A DNA stretch of 64,000 nt, from positions 1 to 64,000 of the forward strand of contig JAHQWH010000015.1 in assembly GCA_029856105.1 (NCBI GenBank), given 5' to 3'. Numbering within the stretch: the stretch's first letter is position 1; each line of letters starts with the position of its first letter. Shown here piece after piece: positions 9,647 through 18,485 of the stretch. This DNA comes from Promethearchaeia archaeon. Lineage in GTDB: Archaea; Asgardarchaeota; Lokiarchaeia; Sigyniarchaeales; SOKP01. Position numbers and translations under genes: made by a program. The notes under the pieces were generated by a model. It was not told the DNA's origin. It saw nothing but the letters and a program-made list of their open reading frames with translations, and made no database searches.

Positions 9647-11056
9647 ATGAGTAAAGAATTAAAAGATTTAATAGATTCAGTTGATTACACAAATAAAGCT
9701 CAATCCGACATGGAAACCATTATAAATCGATTAACAGAAGAAGTTCAGCGATTGAACTTTACTATTGATGAGCAAAAAATAATTATACAAAACCAAAAAA
9801 CTAAACTTTCTGAATTCAAAGAAAACAATACACCAGAAGATATTATCTTGTTAAAAGATTTAGTTACAAACCAAAGACAAGATATTATCAAAAAGGACAA
9901 AGATATTGAAATCCTACAACAAACTATCGCGGAAATATCAAATGAATTTGAAAATGTTCAAAATTACCAAGAAGAAAATGAAGAATTAATTTACACAAAC
10001 AAAGTAATTGTGCAATTAACTGAAGAAAACGAGACTAATCGCCTTGAAATCGAGAATTTGAACAACGAAATAAAAGAATTGCAAGAAAAACTCGTATTTA
10101 AAGAAGAAGATATTGGAGAAGAAAATCAAGATTTAATAAATGCCAAAAAACTGATTTTTCAATTAACCGAAGAAAATGGGATTAGCCGCGTTCAAATTGA
10201 ATCGTTAAAGCAAGTAGTAGAAGGGCTTAAAACAAATCTACAAGAGAATGATGCAGCTAAAAGTCAATATATCCACGAATTAGACGAATCAAATAAAATT
10301 ATTGACCAGTTGACGTTTGACAATGACCAATATCACGAAAAGGTTAATTATTTACAACAGAAAATAGAAGAAACAGTAAAATTTCATGAACAATCGTCTC
10401 CAGAAGGCGTTGAAATCGGCGATGATTTAGAAAATTTAAAGGGCAATTTATTACGTTTAGAAGTAGAAAATACCGAGTTAAAAGACATTATAAATACAAA
10501 CATATCCATTATAGAAAGCTTAAAGCAGAAAATTGAAGAGTTTCTTAAAAAAATTTCAGAAAGAGACGACGAATTAGAAAATTTAAACGGTAAATTCCAA
10601 AAGATCGAAAACGCTAACAAACAGTTAAGCGATTTGATAGTAGAATTAAAAGTTCGTGAAGCTCAGGTATTTGATAATATAGAACCCTTTATAACTAACG
10701 ACCAAATTGTTTTTGATAACTTTCCACCTACTTTTTTCTTTAAAATGTATAAACAACTGACAGATAATTCTAAGGACGTGATTGTAGCCCAGCTTGTAGA
10801 AGATTTAAGCAACGACAATAGAGATTTAAGAACATACGCTATAAAAATATTAAGCTTCATAAAAGGACCTAAAGTTTTTGACGCTTTTAAAGGACTAGTT
10901 TATGACAACGATTGGATCGTAAAGTTATACCTAATAAAAGCTTTACAGAATTTTGAGAATATTGAAAAGATAGATCTGTTGAAAGAACTTCAAAGAGATA
11001 AGGACATTGACGTTCGGGAAGCGGCAATAGAAATGCTCTCGAAATCTAGTTATTAA
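9647..11056 (+). CDS. Long coiled-coil protein with C-terminal HEAT-like repeats
   Basis: 469 residues. Residues about 10-350 are almost continuous coiled coil, with repeated units such as KVIVQLTEENETNRLEIENL and KKLIFQLTEENGISRVQIESL that suggest internal duplication of a roughly 55-residue segment. Residues about 370-469 form two or three HEAT/ARM-like helix pairs (LVEDLSNDNRDLRTYAIKIL; LKELQRDKDIDVREAAIEML). No membrane segment. The architecture points to a scaffold or cytoskeletal adaptor; the function is not known. Base composition and codon use match its neighbours. Confidence 0.75.
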   Translation: MSKELKDLIDSVDYTNKAQSDMETIINRLTEEVQRLNFTIDEQKIIIQNQKTKLSEFKENNTPEDIILLKDLVTNQRQDIIKKDKDIEILQQTIAEISNEFENVQNYQEENEELIYTNKVIVQLTEENETNRLEIENLNNEIKELQEKLVFKEEDIGEENQDLINAKKLIFQLTEENGISRVQIESLKQVVEGLKTNLQENDAAKSQYIHELDESNKIIDQLTFDNDQYHEKVNYLQQKIEETVKFHEQSSPEGVEIGDDLENLKGNLLRLEVENTELKDIINTNISIIESLKQKIEEFLKKISERDDELENLNGKFQKIENANKQLSDLIVELKVREAQVFDNIEPFITNDQIVFDNFPPTFFFKMYKQLTDNSKDVIVAQLVEDLSNDNRDLRTYAIKILSFIKGPKVFDAFKGLVYDNDWIVKLYLIKALQNFENIEKIDLLKELQRDKDIDVREAAIEMLSKSSY

Positions 11057-11234
11057 AAATAGAAATTTTAAAACATTTCAATTTTAATTTTTTCTTAATA
11101 ATAACGCGTTAATATTTATTTTGAAAAATAATAAATATATCTTCGCATAAATTAATAATCAATAACAAGGTTTAAGCTCATACATATTTGATTATTATCT
11201 GCTAATTTATTTTGGGAAAATTGTGAAAAATTAA

Positions 11235-11495
11235 ATGGCAAGAGAATTAACGCATAATAGGTGGAATTGGTCCCAAAAAGATAACAGATGGGTCTACATC
11301 GAAGTTAAAGATAATGGCGAAATAGTTCATCATTACCAACTAAAACCGCCTAAGGAATTTACAGATTTAACAATAAAAATAAAGGATTTAAACGAAAAAC
11401 TAATCGTTTGTAAAAATCCGAAAGATAACGAGAAGATCTTTAAAGAAATGATGAAAATATCAAAAAGAATGCAAAGCATGGGTAAGAATTGTTAA
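11235..11495 (+). CDS. Small hypothetical protein
   Basis: 86 residues. The N-terminal half is aromatic and beta-rich (NRWNWSQKDNRWVYIEV, then GEIVHHYQL), the C-terminal half a charged helix ending in a lone Cys. No family recognised. It precedes the CooC-like gene on the same strand with a 156-base gap, so co-transcription is possible but not shown. Confidence 0.5.
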   Translation: MARELTHNRWNWSQKDNRWVYIEVKDNGEIVHHYQLKPPKEFTDLTIKIKDLNEKLIVCKNPKDNEKIFKEMMKISKRMQSMGKNC

Positions 11496-11651
11496 CTCCT
11501 CCTAAACTAATATACCATAAATTATTTGTCAAATCTTTTATTTTAGATAATCAATCCTCTACAGATTATTACTAAACTTAACCTAAAAATTTAATTTCAT
11601 TTAAAAAATAATTAAAACAAACCAAATATTTAATAAAAAGGTAGATTTAAA

Positions 11652-12455
11652 ATTAAAATTGCTGTAGCCGGTAAAGGCGGTGTAGGTAAGACTTTAATCG
11701 CTGGGACTTTAGCCCGACTTTTTGCTATAGATGGGTTTAAAGTTTTGGCCATTGACAACGATTCAGCGATGAATTTAAGCTATACTTTAGGAATAAGCGA
11801 TGCGGTCAAATCAAAGATTGTTCCGATTTCAGAAATGAGAAAAATGATTGAGGAACGCACGGTTGTTAAGGGTGCTGGTCCAGGCGTTTATAACATAACT
11901 CCAAATGTCTCCGATATTCCAGATAAATTTAAAGCCTCTGGTCCAGATAATTTGCATCTGCTAGTATTAGGGGGAATTGTAGAACCCGCTTCAGGTTGTT
12001 TATGCCCCGAAAACGCTTTGATTAGGACTTTACTATATAACTTGCTTGTAAAAAGAGACGAAGTAGTAATCGTTGATTTCGAAGCGGGTTTAGAACATTT
12101 AGGCCGTGGTACTGCTAAAGGAATCGATGTTATGTTAGTAATAGCTGAACCTTCTCAGAAATCTTTAGACCTTTGCTCTAAAATAATAGACTTATCTAAA
12201 AAATTAGGCGTAATTAACATCTATCTTATTGTAAACAAGGTAATTGATGAATCTCAATTAGGTATTATCAACAATCGTATTAGAGATTGGAAAGTTCCAT
12301 TATATCACTCAATTCCTTTCGACTCAGAGATTGGAAAAGCTGATTTGAATGGAACCTCTCCTTTAGATTTTAATCCAAACTCAAAGGCTATTGGCGCTAT
12401 TAAAAAACTATTTAGCAAATTGAAGCAGCTCAAAATCGAGTTATTTGATCTATAA
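11652..12455 (+). CDS. cooC: CooC-like CO dehydrogenase maturation ATPase, apparent ATT start
   Basis: 267 residues. MinD/NifH-type P-loop ATPase that inserts nickel into CO dehydrogenase. The deviant Walker A motif AVAGKGGVGKT lies at 11661-11693, followed by VLAIDNDSAMNLSYTLGI, the CooC-specific CLCPENALIRTLL (CxC) and the Walker B-like VVIVDFEAGLEHLGRGT. The first ATG/GTG/TTG in the frame (TTG 11745) lies after the P-loop and cannot be the true start. Between the in-frame TAA at 11634-11636 and the P-loop the only plausible initiators are ATT 11652 or ATT 11658; ATT 11652 (IKIAVAGKGG) has AAAGGTAG about nine bases upstream. A sequencing error is the alternative. CODH/ACS genes are not in the window. 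Confidence 0.8.
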   Translation: MKIAVAGKGGVGKTLIAGTLARLFAIDGFKVLAIDNDSAMNLSYTLGISDAVKSKIVPISEMRKMIEERTVVKGAGPGVYNITPNVSDIPDKFKASGPDNLHLLVLGGIVEPASGCLCPENALIRTLLYNLLVKRDEVVIVDFEAGLEHLGRGTAKGIDVMLVIAEPSQKSLDLCSKIIDLSKKLGVINIYLIVNKVIDESQLGIINNRIRDWKVPLYHSIPFDSEIGKADLNGTSPLDFNPNSKAIGAIKKLFSKLKQLKIELFDL

Positions 12456-12606
12456 AACAGAATTTAGACCACTTTCTATTCCTTACCCTTTTTTATAAAT
12501 CTATATATACTATATAGAAAACCAATTTAATACTTAATTTTTCTCATGGATTGGAGAAATCCAAAAAAAATTAAAATTAATTAAAGAAAGGAGGGATGAA
12601 ATCAAG

Positions 12607-12792
12607 ATGGTTAAGAAAAGTGAAAATCTATTGGCCTTAGGAATGGTTTGCTTGATAATTGCGCTTCTTTTTAATATGTTCGGAAATTCCAGTATAATTC
12701 TTGATATGGTAATTTTATTGTTTATTGGTATAGCTTTATTCTCAAACGCGGGATACTTAGTAATGGCAACTTCAGAGAAAAAGAAGAAATAG
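12607..12792 (+). CDS. Small two-helix membrane protein
   Basis: 61 residues with two hydrophobic helices (about 8-24 and 30-50) and a lysine tail (SEKKKK). A strong AAAGGAGGG ribosome site precedes it at 12585-12593, about 13 bases before the ATG; an ATG at 12596 is out of frame. Family not recognised. It lies between cooC and the convergent hypC. Confidence 0.6.
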   Translation: MVKKSENLLALGMVCLIIALLFNMFGNSSIILDMVILLFIGIALFSNAGYLVMATSEKKKK

Positions 12793-12825
12793 TTTTGATT
12801 AAATTTTTTCCAAATAAAACTTTAA

Positions 12826-13074
12826 TCACAAAACATCGGATAAGTTAAGGCTTTGATCGTCAGCAATCGCTTTCCACTGCTCAATAGCTTCAAGAGCGTC
12901 TTTCTCGTTTATTTGTTCGATAGCGTACCCTGCGTGTACGATTACATACTTTCCAACTTCCGGATTTAAAATTAAAGCAGTTATTACATTCTGCTGGATT
13001 CCATCAAAGTCGACCAAAGCGGAATGCTTAGCTTCGTTGTAATCTATAATTTTTCCAGGGATAGCAAGGCACAT
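12826..13074 (-). CDS. hypC: Hydrogenase maturation protein HypC
   Basis: 82 residues. HypC/HupF family chaperone that works with HypD to carry the Fe(CN)2CO unit to the NiFe hydrogenase large subunit. The invariant N-terminus MCLAIPGKI with Cys2 and the conserved GKYVIVHAGYAIEQI with its His are present, followed by the usual acidic helix. The other assembly genes hypE, hypD and hypF are 17-22 kb away on the other strand; the hydrogenase it would serve is at 18.3-21.1 kb. hypA and hypB are not in the window. Confidence 0.93.
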   Translation of the reverse strand: MCLAIPGKIIDYNEAKHSALVDFDGIQQNVITALILNPEVGKYVIVHAGYAIEQINEKDALEAIEQWKAIADDQSLNLSDVL

Positions 13075-13252
13075 AATTTTACGATTTTAAAATGAATATA
13101 TTTAATTTTTTTAATATTAGAACCTAAAAATAATTAATGATTAAATTTGCTTATTTTTAAAAGAAGGTTAGAATTTATTATTTATTAAACTTAAATTTAA
13201 TTTATTATCATAACTTTTGTTAGTTAAATTAGGTTTTAAAACGTGAAATAGT

Positions 13253-13798
13253 ATGTTTTTAGAAAAATTAAAAAAATATCCTAGCGATTTAATTCTATTA
13301 ATAGTAGCGGCTTTAGCAATTGTCATTCTTCTTGCAATTAACATACTGATTTTTGGACCGTTGTTATATTTAGGATATGGATATGGTATCTTAGACTTTG
13401 AATTTGCTTGGACTAAAGAGCAAATATTAATAATATTCGGCGTATGGGGAGATGAAGTAATGACATTGCAAGCAGCGGGAGTGTATTGGGACTTTCTTTA
13501 TATCATTGGTTATACAGTACCTCTTTTCGCATTGATTTTACTCGTTTCGAGAAAATTGGACGAAAGAATCCTAAATATTGGCCTTTACATGAGCTTAACG
13601 CCAATTATCGCCGGAATTTTTGACATTATAGAAAACGTAAATTTACTCGTCATGCTTAACGAAGCCCCCGCGTTTGCCTCGTTCGTACCTTTAATTGCAT
13701 CGCTATCTGCAACGATTAAATTTGGTTTTTTGATAGTTGGAGCAATCTTCTTCTTAGTAGCGTTGGTTCTTCTCGTTATAAAAAAATTTAAAAAATAA
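13253..13798 (+). CDS. Four-helix membrane protein, unknown
   Basis: 181 residues with hydrophobic helices at about 13-40, 75-101, 108-132 and 146-176. The loop between helices 1 and 2 is aromatic and acidic (YGILDFEFAWTKEQIL). The C-terminus is basic (KKFKK). I do not recognise the family. Start at ATG 13253; the upstream gap to hypC holds the divergent promoters. Confidence 0.6.
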   Translation: MFLEKLKKYPSDLILLIVAALAIVILLAINILIFGPLLYLGYGYGILDFEFAWTKEQILIIFGVWGDEVMTLQAAGVYWDFLYIIGYTVPLFALILLVSRKLDERILNIGLYMSLTPIIAGIFDIIENVNLLVMLNEAPAFASFVPLIASLSATIKFGFLIVGAIFFLVALVLLVIKKFKK

Positions 13799-13879
13799 GA
13801 TAAGAAAATTCTTCTTTTTTTTTATTAAATCTTAGCAGGGTTTTAACATAGTATATATCCAAAAAAATAATGGAGTCGT

Positions 13880-14662
13880 TTAAACCTTATCCGAATAAAC
13901 ATTTAACAGGTCGTCGAGCCAATTAAAGATTTCTTCTTTAGATAAATTGTCAACGTTGAATTTCAACCGCTCTAATTCTTTAAGGAGGTTGATCATTTCT
14001 AAGGGAATTGATCTTTGGCACAATTCAAATAAAAGCTCGTTAGTTTTTGTGATTAACTCTTTTATCTTAGAAACTAAAGGTTCAATATCGGGCATATTCT
14101 CAAGACTAACGAGGATATTAATAAGACTGAAAAGAAATTCCGTTTTATTTCCTTTAAACGAGCTATCGAATTGATAATAGTACCGATCTAAATACGCTAG
14201 CGGCACTAGTTCGTCGTAAGTATTTGCAATCTTAATTATCGATTTAATATTTTTAAAAAGTAGCGAAGGAGACCAAGTAAAGATCTGATAATTAGATTCT
14301 ACATTTCCGCTTTTTATTACCGGAATAAACTTATGGTCTTCTTTGAAGAGACCAAAAGGGATAAGGATAAAATCTAGCGAATCTGAAGAGGTATAATCTT
14401 TTAGATCAATATGCAAATTCTTTATTGTGCTAATGAACACCGTCCTGTGGTCGAGAATGTCGAACTCGATTTTAATTAAGCTTGGTTTGTAAATGTAAAA
14501 AATTAAACCCTCAAATCCCTGAAATTCTAGGTCGAGAGAAAAGTTTAATGTATCTAACGTTACGCTATCCGTATTGAATCGTAAATCAACATTTATATGC
14601 GAATAATTTTCGATGTATTGAAAAAACCAGGGTGGGGACCTCTCTTTATCGAACGATATCAT
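13880..14662 (-). CDS. Hypothetical cytosolic protein
   Basis: 260 residues. The first 140 residues look beta-rich (HINVDLRFNTDSVTLDTLNF; ILDHRTVFISTI), the rest helical (IEPLVSKIKELITKTNELLF). No signal peptide, no membrane segment and no motif I can assign. A single-gene unit convergent with the 13253 gene. Codon use and length support a real gene. Confidence 0.55.
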   Translation of the reverse strand: MISFDKERSPPWFFQYIENYSHINVDLRFNTDSVTLDTLNFSLDLEFQGFEGLIFYIYKPSLIKIEFDILDHRTVFISTIKNLHIDLKDYTSSDSLDFILIPFGLFKEDHKFIPVIKSGNVESNYQIFTWSPSLLFKNIKSIIKIANTYDELVPLAYLDRYYYQFDSSFKGNKTEFLFSLINILVSLENMPDIEPLVSKIKELITKTNELLFELCQRSIPLEMINLLKELERLKFNVDNLSKEEIFNWLDDLLNVYSDKV

Positions 14663-14918
14663 TTAATTTCTTCTCCTTTTCTATACTTTTAGCTCCTTTA
14701 AGTAGTATACACATTTCTTATACCTAATAAGAATTTCTTCACTTGAAGAAATAAGTTCCAATAAATTAATTAAATTCAATATTTTTATTCTTTACTATTC
14801 AAAACTAAGACTATTTGTATAAAAATTTAATGCTCGAAAAATAAATAAATAAATACCAAAGAGACATAAATGTTAAATAACATTTAGTAATCTTTTAATT
14901 TAATTTAAAATTAATATT

Positions 14919-16646
14919 TTGGCGAGTTTTCCAGTGAAAAATATCAAAAAATTAACTATCGGTTTTATATTCATAGGAGTTTTAGTTCATTTACCTTTTT
15001 TTCAAACCTTAATAAGTGAACCTTTAGGTTCCCACAATATTGTCCAAGTTAAAGCTTCAGGTTTCTGGGATCTTACAGGTACACCAATATTTATTAATGG
15101 ATCTGCAACTGGAGTCGGAGCTTATAATTGGAGTTGGTTTGAGAACCAACCTTGGTATGGTGGTGGAGATGGGAATCTAAATACACCCTATATCATTGAA
15201 AATATAACTATTGATGGATTAGGAACAGGGAATTGTATTGAGATAGTTGATTCAGAAGAGCACTTTATAATACGGAATTGTACGGTTTATAGTGCCGGAT
15301 CGGAAGCATCTAATGCGGGAATTAACTTTTACAATGTAACTAACGGTAAAGTAATTGATAATCAGTGTTCCAATAATTTAAGACAAGGAATTATTTTGAT
15401 GTTAAGTGATAATAATACAATTTTTGATAACATAGCTAATTTCAACGATTATTATGGAATTGGAGTATATTCAAGCCATTTAAACAATATTTCTGATAAT
15501 ACAATTAGGAATAATGAAGGAAGAGGGATTGATGCAATTAGAAGCCATTATAATAAGCTTCTAAATAATATTATTTCCTCAAATTGGGGAAGCGGAATAT
15601 ATCTTTCTCAATGTAATCATTCTACATTTTCAGATAACATCATCAATGAAAATGGATGGATAAACGGTATGAATGGAATAACTGCATGGGGGAGCTCACA
15701 CAATATCTATGCAAGCAATATCATCAATTACAATTTAGGTAGTGGAATAGAATTTGATACGGATATGAATAATACCTTCGTAGATAATGAAATTGTTGGT
15801 AATCACATTGTTGGGTTATATTTAAGAAATACAAAGGATAATTTCATTGCAAACAACAGTGTAGAGTATAATGACTGGGGAGTCTTTTTTTCTCAAGGAG
15901 ATAATAATGAAATAATTGAAAATAGTGCCAGCTATAATACTTATGAGGGAATAAAATTACTAAATGGCTGTGAAAATAACACAATTCTCTCTAATGATGT
16001 AAATTATAACTATGAAAATGGAATCGACTTAGATAACAATTGTGATATGAATAATCTAACCAGCAATTCCATAAATTATAACCATCTCAATGGTATTTAC
16101 CTAAGAACAAGTGATAACAACAATATTATTGAAAATAAATTGTTCGGGAATAATGACTCCATATATGAAGTAAACTGTGCTGGTAATATCTTCATCGATA
16201 ATACTTTTACCATAATTCTCAAGTTATTCATAGATGTACGCACCCAAATTTTCACATCTGACGCATTTAATATTACCTTCTTCTTCCATAATGAAAATGA
16301 TTACGGAGTAAGTGTTGATACGCTTCAGATGTGGTGGAATGGAACAGATGTATCCTCTAGTGTTCAAAATTTAGGAGGAGGGGAATATTTTGTATCTCTA
16401 ACTCCAATAACTGTGTTGCCAGGAGATCCTCCCATAGTACTTAACATGACGATTAAAGTCAGTGGATTTGAAGACAAATATTTTGAAATCGATATTGCTG
16501 TAGATCCTGAATCGATCGATAAAGAAGGTAATGGTGAACCTGAACCAGAAATCCCCATAATCTCAGGTTATTATTCATATCTGATATTATTTAGCATATT
16601 CATAACAGCATTGTTTTTAATCAAAAAACGTAAGAAACAATTATAG
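14919..16646 (+). CDS. Surface-anchored right-handed beta-helix protein (NosD/CASH-like)
   Basis: 575 residues. An N-terminal signal/anchor helix (IKKLTIGFIFIGVLVHLPFF) is followed by a long series of about 23-residue rungs of the pattern N-x-I-x-x-N...GI-x-L-x-x-S, typical of parallel beta-helix carbohydrate-binding or hydrolase domains (residues about 90-430). A beta-sandwich-like segment follows (about 430-530). The C-terminus has a Pro/Glu linker (GEPEPEIPI), one membrane helix and a KKRKKQL tail, consistent with cell-surface anchoring or sorting. Start codon is TTG 14919; GTG 14934 is an alternative. The actual ligand or substrate is unknown. Confidence 0.8.
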   Translation: MASFPVKNIKKLTIGFIFIGVLVHLPFFQTLISEPLGSHNIVQVKASGFWDLTGTPIFINGSATGVGAYNWSWFENQPWYGGGDGNLNTPYIIENITIDGLGTGNCIEIVDSEEHFIIRNCTVYSAGSEASNAGINFYNVTNGKVIDNQCSNNLRQGIILMLSDNNTIFDNIANFNDYYGIGVYSSHLNNISDNTIRNNEGRGIDAIRSHYNKLLNNIISSNWGSGIYLSQCNHSTFSDNIINENGWINGMNGITAWGSSHNIYASNIINYNLGSGIEFDTDMNNTFVDNEIVGNHIVGLYLRNTKDNFIANNSVEYNDWGVFFSQGDNNEIIENSASYNTYEGIKLLNGCENNTILSNDVNYNYENGIDLDNNCDMNNLTSNSINYNHLNGIYLRTSDNNNIIENKLFGNNDSIYEVNCAGNIFIDNTFTIILKLFIDVRTQIFTSDAFNITFFFHNENDYGVSVDTLQMWWNGTDVSSSVQNLGGGEYFVSLTPITVLPGDPPIVLNMTIKVSGFEDKYFEIDIAVDPESIDKEGNGEPEPEIPIISGYYSYLILFSIFITALFLIKKRKKQL

Positions 16647-16790
16647 CTCTCTAATTTTTACTTTTTTTTTTAATAAGCCTAATCTTTCATTAATTAATAA
16701 TGGAGATGGAAGGATATAAAATACAAAATTAAGAGAAAAAATTTTTAAAAAAATAAATAAATAAAAAAATTAAGTTATAAATTTGATTAA

Positions 16791-17663
16791 TTATAAACCA
16801 AGTTTTTCTAACGTGGATTTCATGCGAGTTCTGTGAAATTTCAAACCGATCTCGTCTGGATTGAAGCCCATCGCTAAAGCGTAAAGCTCTGTGATATACA
16901 TCACGGGAATATCGTATTCCGTCTCGTATTTCTTACCTAAATCTCGCTGTCTCGTGTCGAATTGTTGATAACACGCGGGACAATTTACAGCAATCACATC
17001 TGCGCCAGATTTTTTGATGGCGTCCATCTTAATCTTTAAGTTAGCAAAACCGTGTTCCTCGTAGGCGTTAGTTACAGCACTTCCGCAACATAAGATTTCC
17101 TCTCCGTAATCGACAACCGTTGCTCCACTTGCTTCTACGAGCTTCTTTAGCGTTGTTGGTCTCATGGGATCATCTGACTCCATCCATTCGGCAGGTCGCA
17201 TATAATGGCATCCTGGGTGGACAGCAACTTTTAGACCGTAAAGTGGCTTAGTTATTGCTCCTTTGACTTTGTCTAAATTATCACTTAGCACATCAACAAA
17301 ATGCTTAATGTCTATTGTCCCTTGATAATTTTTCCCGATCTTAGCGAGTTCTTTATTGACCTTATCCATTTTCCATGAATCGTGTTTTAATTGATGCTGA
17401 ACTCCTCTAAGCGTGTTGGTACAACCATTGCATAGAGAGATAATGTCTTTTCCTTCAGCTTCCGCTAAACATAAATTTCTTGCACCGATTGCTAACCAAG
17501 CGTCGTTATCAAACGATTTCATGCCCGTAGGGTCGGGGCAACACGAGAAAGGTGCTTGCGACGTTTCAATTCCAACTCTATCAAAAACTTTTCTGGATGC
17601 CGCTTCAAGGAAAGGAATACGTTTTCCGATGTAACAACCCTCAAACATTTTATATTCTGTCAT
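16791..17663 (-). CDS. hdrB: Heterodisulfide reductase subunit B homologue (set 1)
   Basis: 290 residues, two CCG domains that carry non-cubane iron-sulfur clusters in HdrB. Motifs: FSCCPDP with LCNGCTNTL in the first half, and HPGCHYMRP, CCGSAVTN and NCPACYQQF in the second. It is the last gene of vhuG-vhuA-vhuU-hdrC-hdrB and should receive electrons through HdrC and pass them to a disulfide or similar acceptor. An ATG at 17675 sits only one base after AGGAGG; ATG 17663 (MTEYKMFEG) is more plausible by spacing. HdrA is not in this operon. Confidence 0.92.
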   Translation of the reverse strand: MTEYKMFEGCYIGKRIPFLEAASRKVFDRVGIETSQAPFSCCPDPTGMKSFDNDAWLAIGARNLCLAEAEGKDIISLCNGCTNTLRGVQHQLKHDSWKMDKVNKELAKIGKNYQGTIDIKHFVDVLSDNLDKVKGAITKPLYGLKVAVHPGCHYMRPAEWMESDDPMRPTTLKKLVEASGATVVDYGEEILCCGSAVTNAYEEHGFANLKIKMDAIKKSGADVIAVNCPACYQQFDTRQRDLGKKYETEYDIPVMYITELYALAMGFNPDEIGLKFHRTRMKSTLEKLGL

Positions 17664-17680
17664 TTTTTTTATCATTCCTC

Positions 17681-18199
17681 CTATTTTAGCCTTTTATCTA
17701 CTCCAAGATTTTTTAATAAAGTTTGGAATTCATAAACATCTGGCTCCACAACAGGGGGTAAACCCAATTGCACTCTTCTACGCCCTATAGGATCTTTTCC
17801 CGTATGGGAGATAGGGATCGCTTTTCCACCCTCAAAAATTGCTCTCGCTTGTGAATAAATAAATTCAGGCGCATTTCCATCCGCTACGCTCTGGTTCTTT
17901 AATAAAGTAAAGATCTCAGTTAGTTCGATGTTCTGTGGGCAGACTTCATCACATGTATCACACACTGTGCAGCCCCAAATTGCTAAAGGATCATCGGTAA
18001 AAATCGCATCCTTATATCCTAACAATGCATTAAGAATATTACTTCTTGGATTGTATCCCGTAGTCGTATAGAAGTCTGTCGTTACGTTAGTAATTGGACA
18101 GTTGTCTGAACAGCGACTACATTGGTAGCAATATTTAATTAAATCAGACCCAATATGATAATCCATAACCTGTTTTCTAAATTCAAAATCTATTGTCAT
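17681..18199 (-). CDS. hdrC: Heterodisulfide reductase subunit C homologue (set 1)
   Basis: 172 residues. Two [4Fe-4S] binding motifs, CYQCSRCSDNCP and CTVCDTCDEVCP, in the standard HdrC layout, which shuttle electrons between HdrA and HdrB. Seventeen bases separate it from hdrB. GTG 18208 is in frame, but GTGA there reads better as the ribosome site for ATG 18199 (GTGA is used the same way before vhuU). The gene lies immediately downstream of the candidate SECIS, so its translation shares a messenger with the selenoprotein vhuU. Confidence 0.92.
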   Translation of the reverse strand: MTIDFEFRKQVMDYHIGSDLIKYCYQCSRCSDNCPITNVTTDFYTTTGYNPRSNILNALLGYKDAIFTDDPLAIWGCTVCDTCDEVCPQNIELTEIFTLLKNQSVADGNAPEFIYSQARAIFEGGKAIPISHTGKDPIGRRRVQLGLPPVVEPDVYEFQTLLKNLGVDKRLK

Positions 18200-18247
18200 T
18201 TTTTTCACTTTTTTCCATTTTTTCGTTCGTTTTTATTTAAAACATTT

Positions 18248-18285
18248 ATTGGCTTTAACCCCGGGCAGGGGTAGTTATATCCAAT
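18248..18285 (-). promoter_or_regulatory. Candidate SECIS element of vhuU
   Basis: In the RNA (minus strand) a hairpin follows the vhuU stop by 20 bases. The lower stem ATTGG/CCAAT is 281-285 with 248-252; a GC-only upper stem CCCC/GGGG is 268-271 with 259-262, around a TGCCC loop. Between the stems is an A-rich internal loop. A GC-rich hairpin in the 3' untranslated region is where archaeal SECIS elements lie. I cannot match it base by base to the methanogen GAA/A consensus; published Lokiarchaeota SECIS elements are described as intermediate between archaeal and eukaryotic forms. Confidence 0.7.
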
Positions 18286-18305
18286 CTATTATTTTTATTG
18301 GATAT
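18277..18305 (-). promoter_or_regulatory. Alternative hairpin overlapping the SECIS stem
   Basis: A perfect 9-bp inverted repeat, ATATCCAAT and ATTGGATAT (277-285 and 297-305), begins directly after the vhuU stop codon. It uses the same ATTGG strand as the lower SECIS stem, so the two helices exclude each other. Confidence 0.5.
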
Positions 18306-18458
18306 TCATCCTAAGCCAACGTTCAACTTGCGAGAGTAGATCTCTTCGCCGTCCTCTTTTACTACAGTAATGTGGGCGGCACACGATAGTCAACAGTCAT
18401 AACAACGGACTATCATTTCTAAGAGATTTACTACTCCTTCCGGAATTTCTTCGCTCAT
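18306..18458 (-). CDS. vhuU: VhuU: selenocysteine-containing C-terminal fragment of hydrogenase large subunit
   Basis: A 50-residue protein read through an in-frame TGA at 18390-18392 (residue 23). The core is RCYDCULSCAAH (U = selenocysteine), which aligns with the C-terminal DPCxxCxxH nickel-binding motif of NiFe hydrogenases: U23 and C26 replace the two nickel-ligand cysteines, and H29 is the maturation-site His. The neighbouring large subunit vhuA lacks exactly this motif. In Methanococcus the same split, selenium-containing subunit is VhuU. A 21-residue tail after H29 would be the part normally removed on maturation. ATG 18458 has a GTGA ribosome site. vhuU lies 27 bases after vhuA in the same operon, and a candidate SECIS follows the stop. 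Confidence 0.93.
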
Positions 18459-18485
18459 TTTTTTTCACAGTTTCCTTTTTTTATT

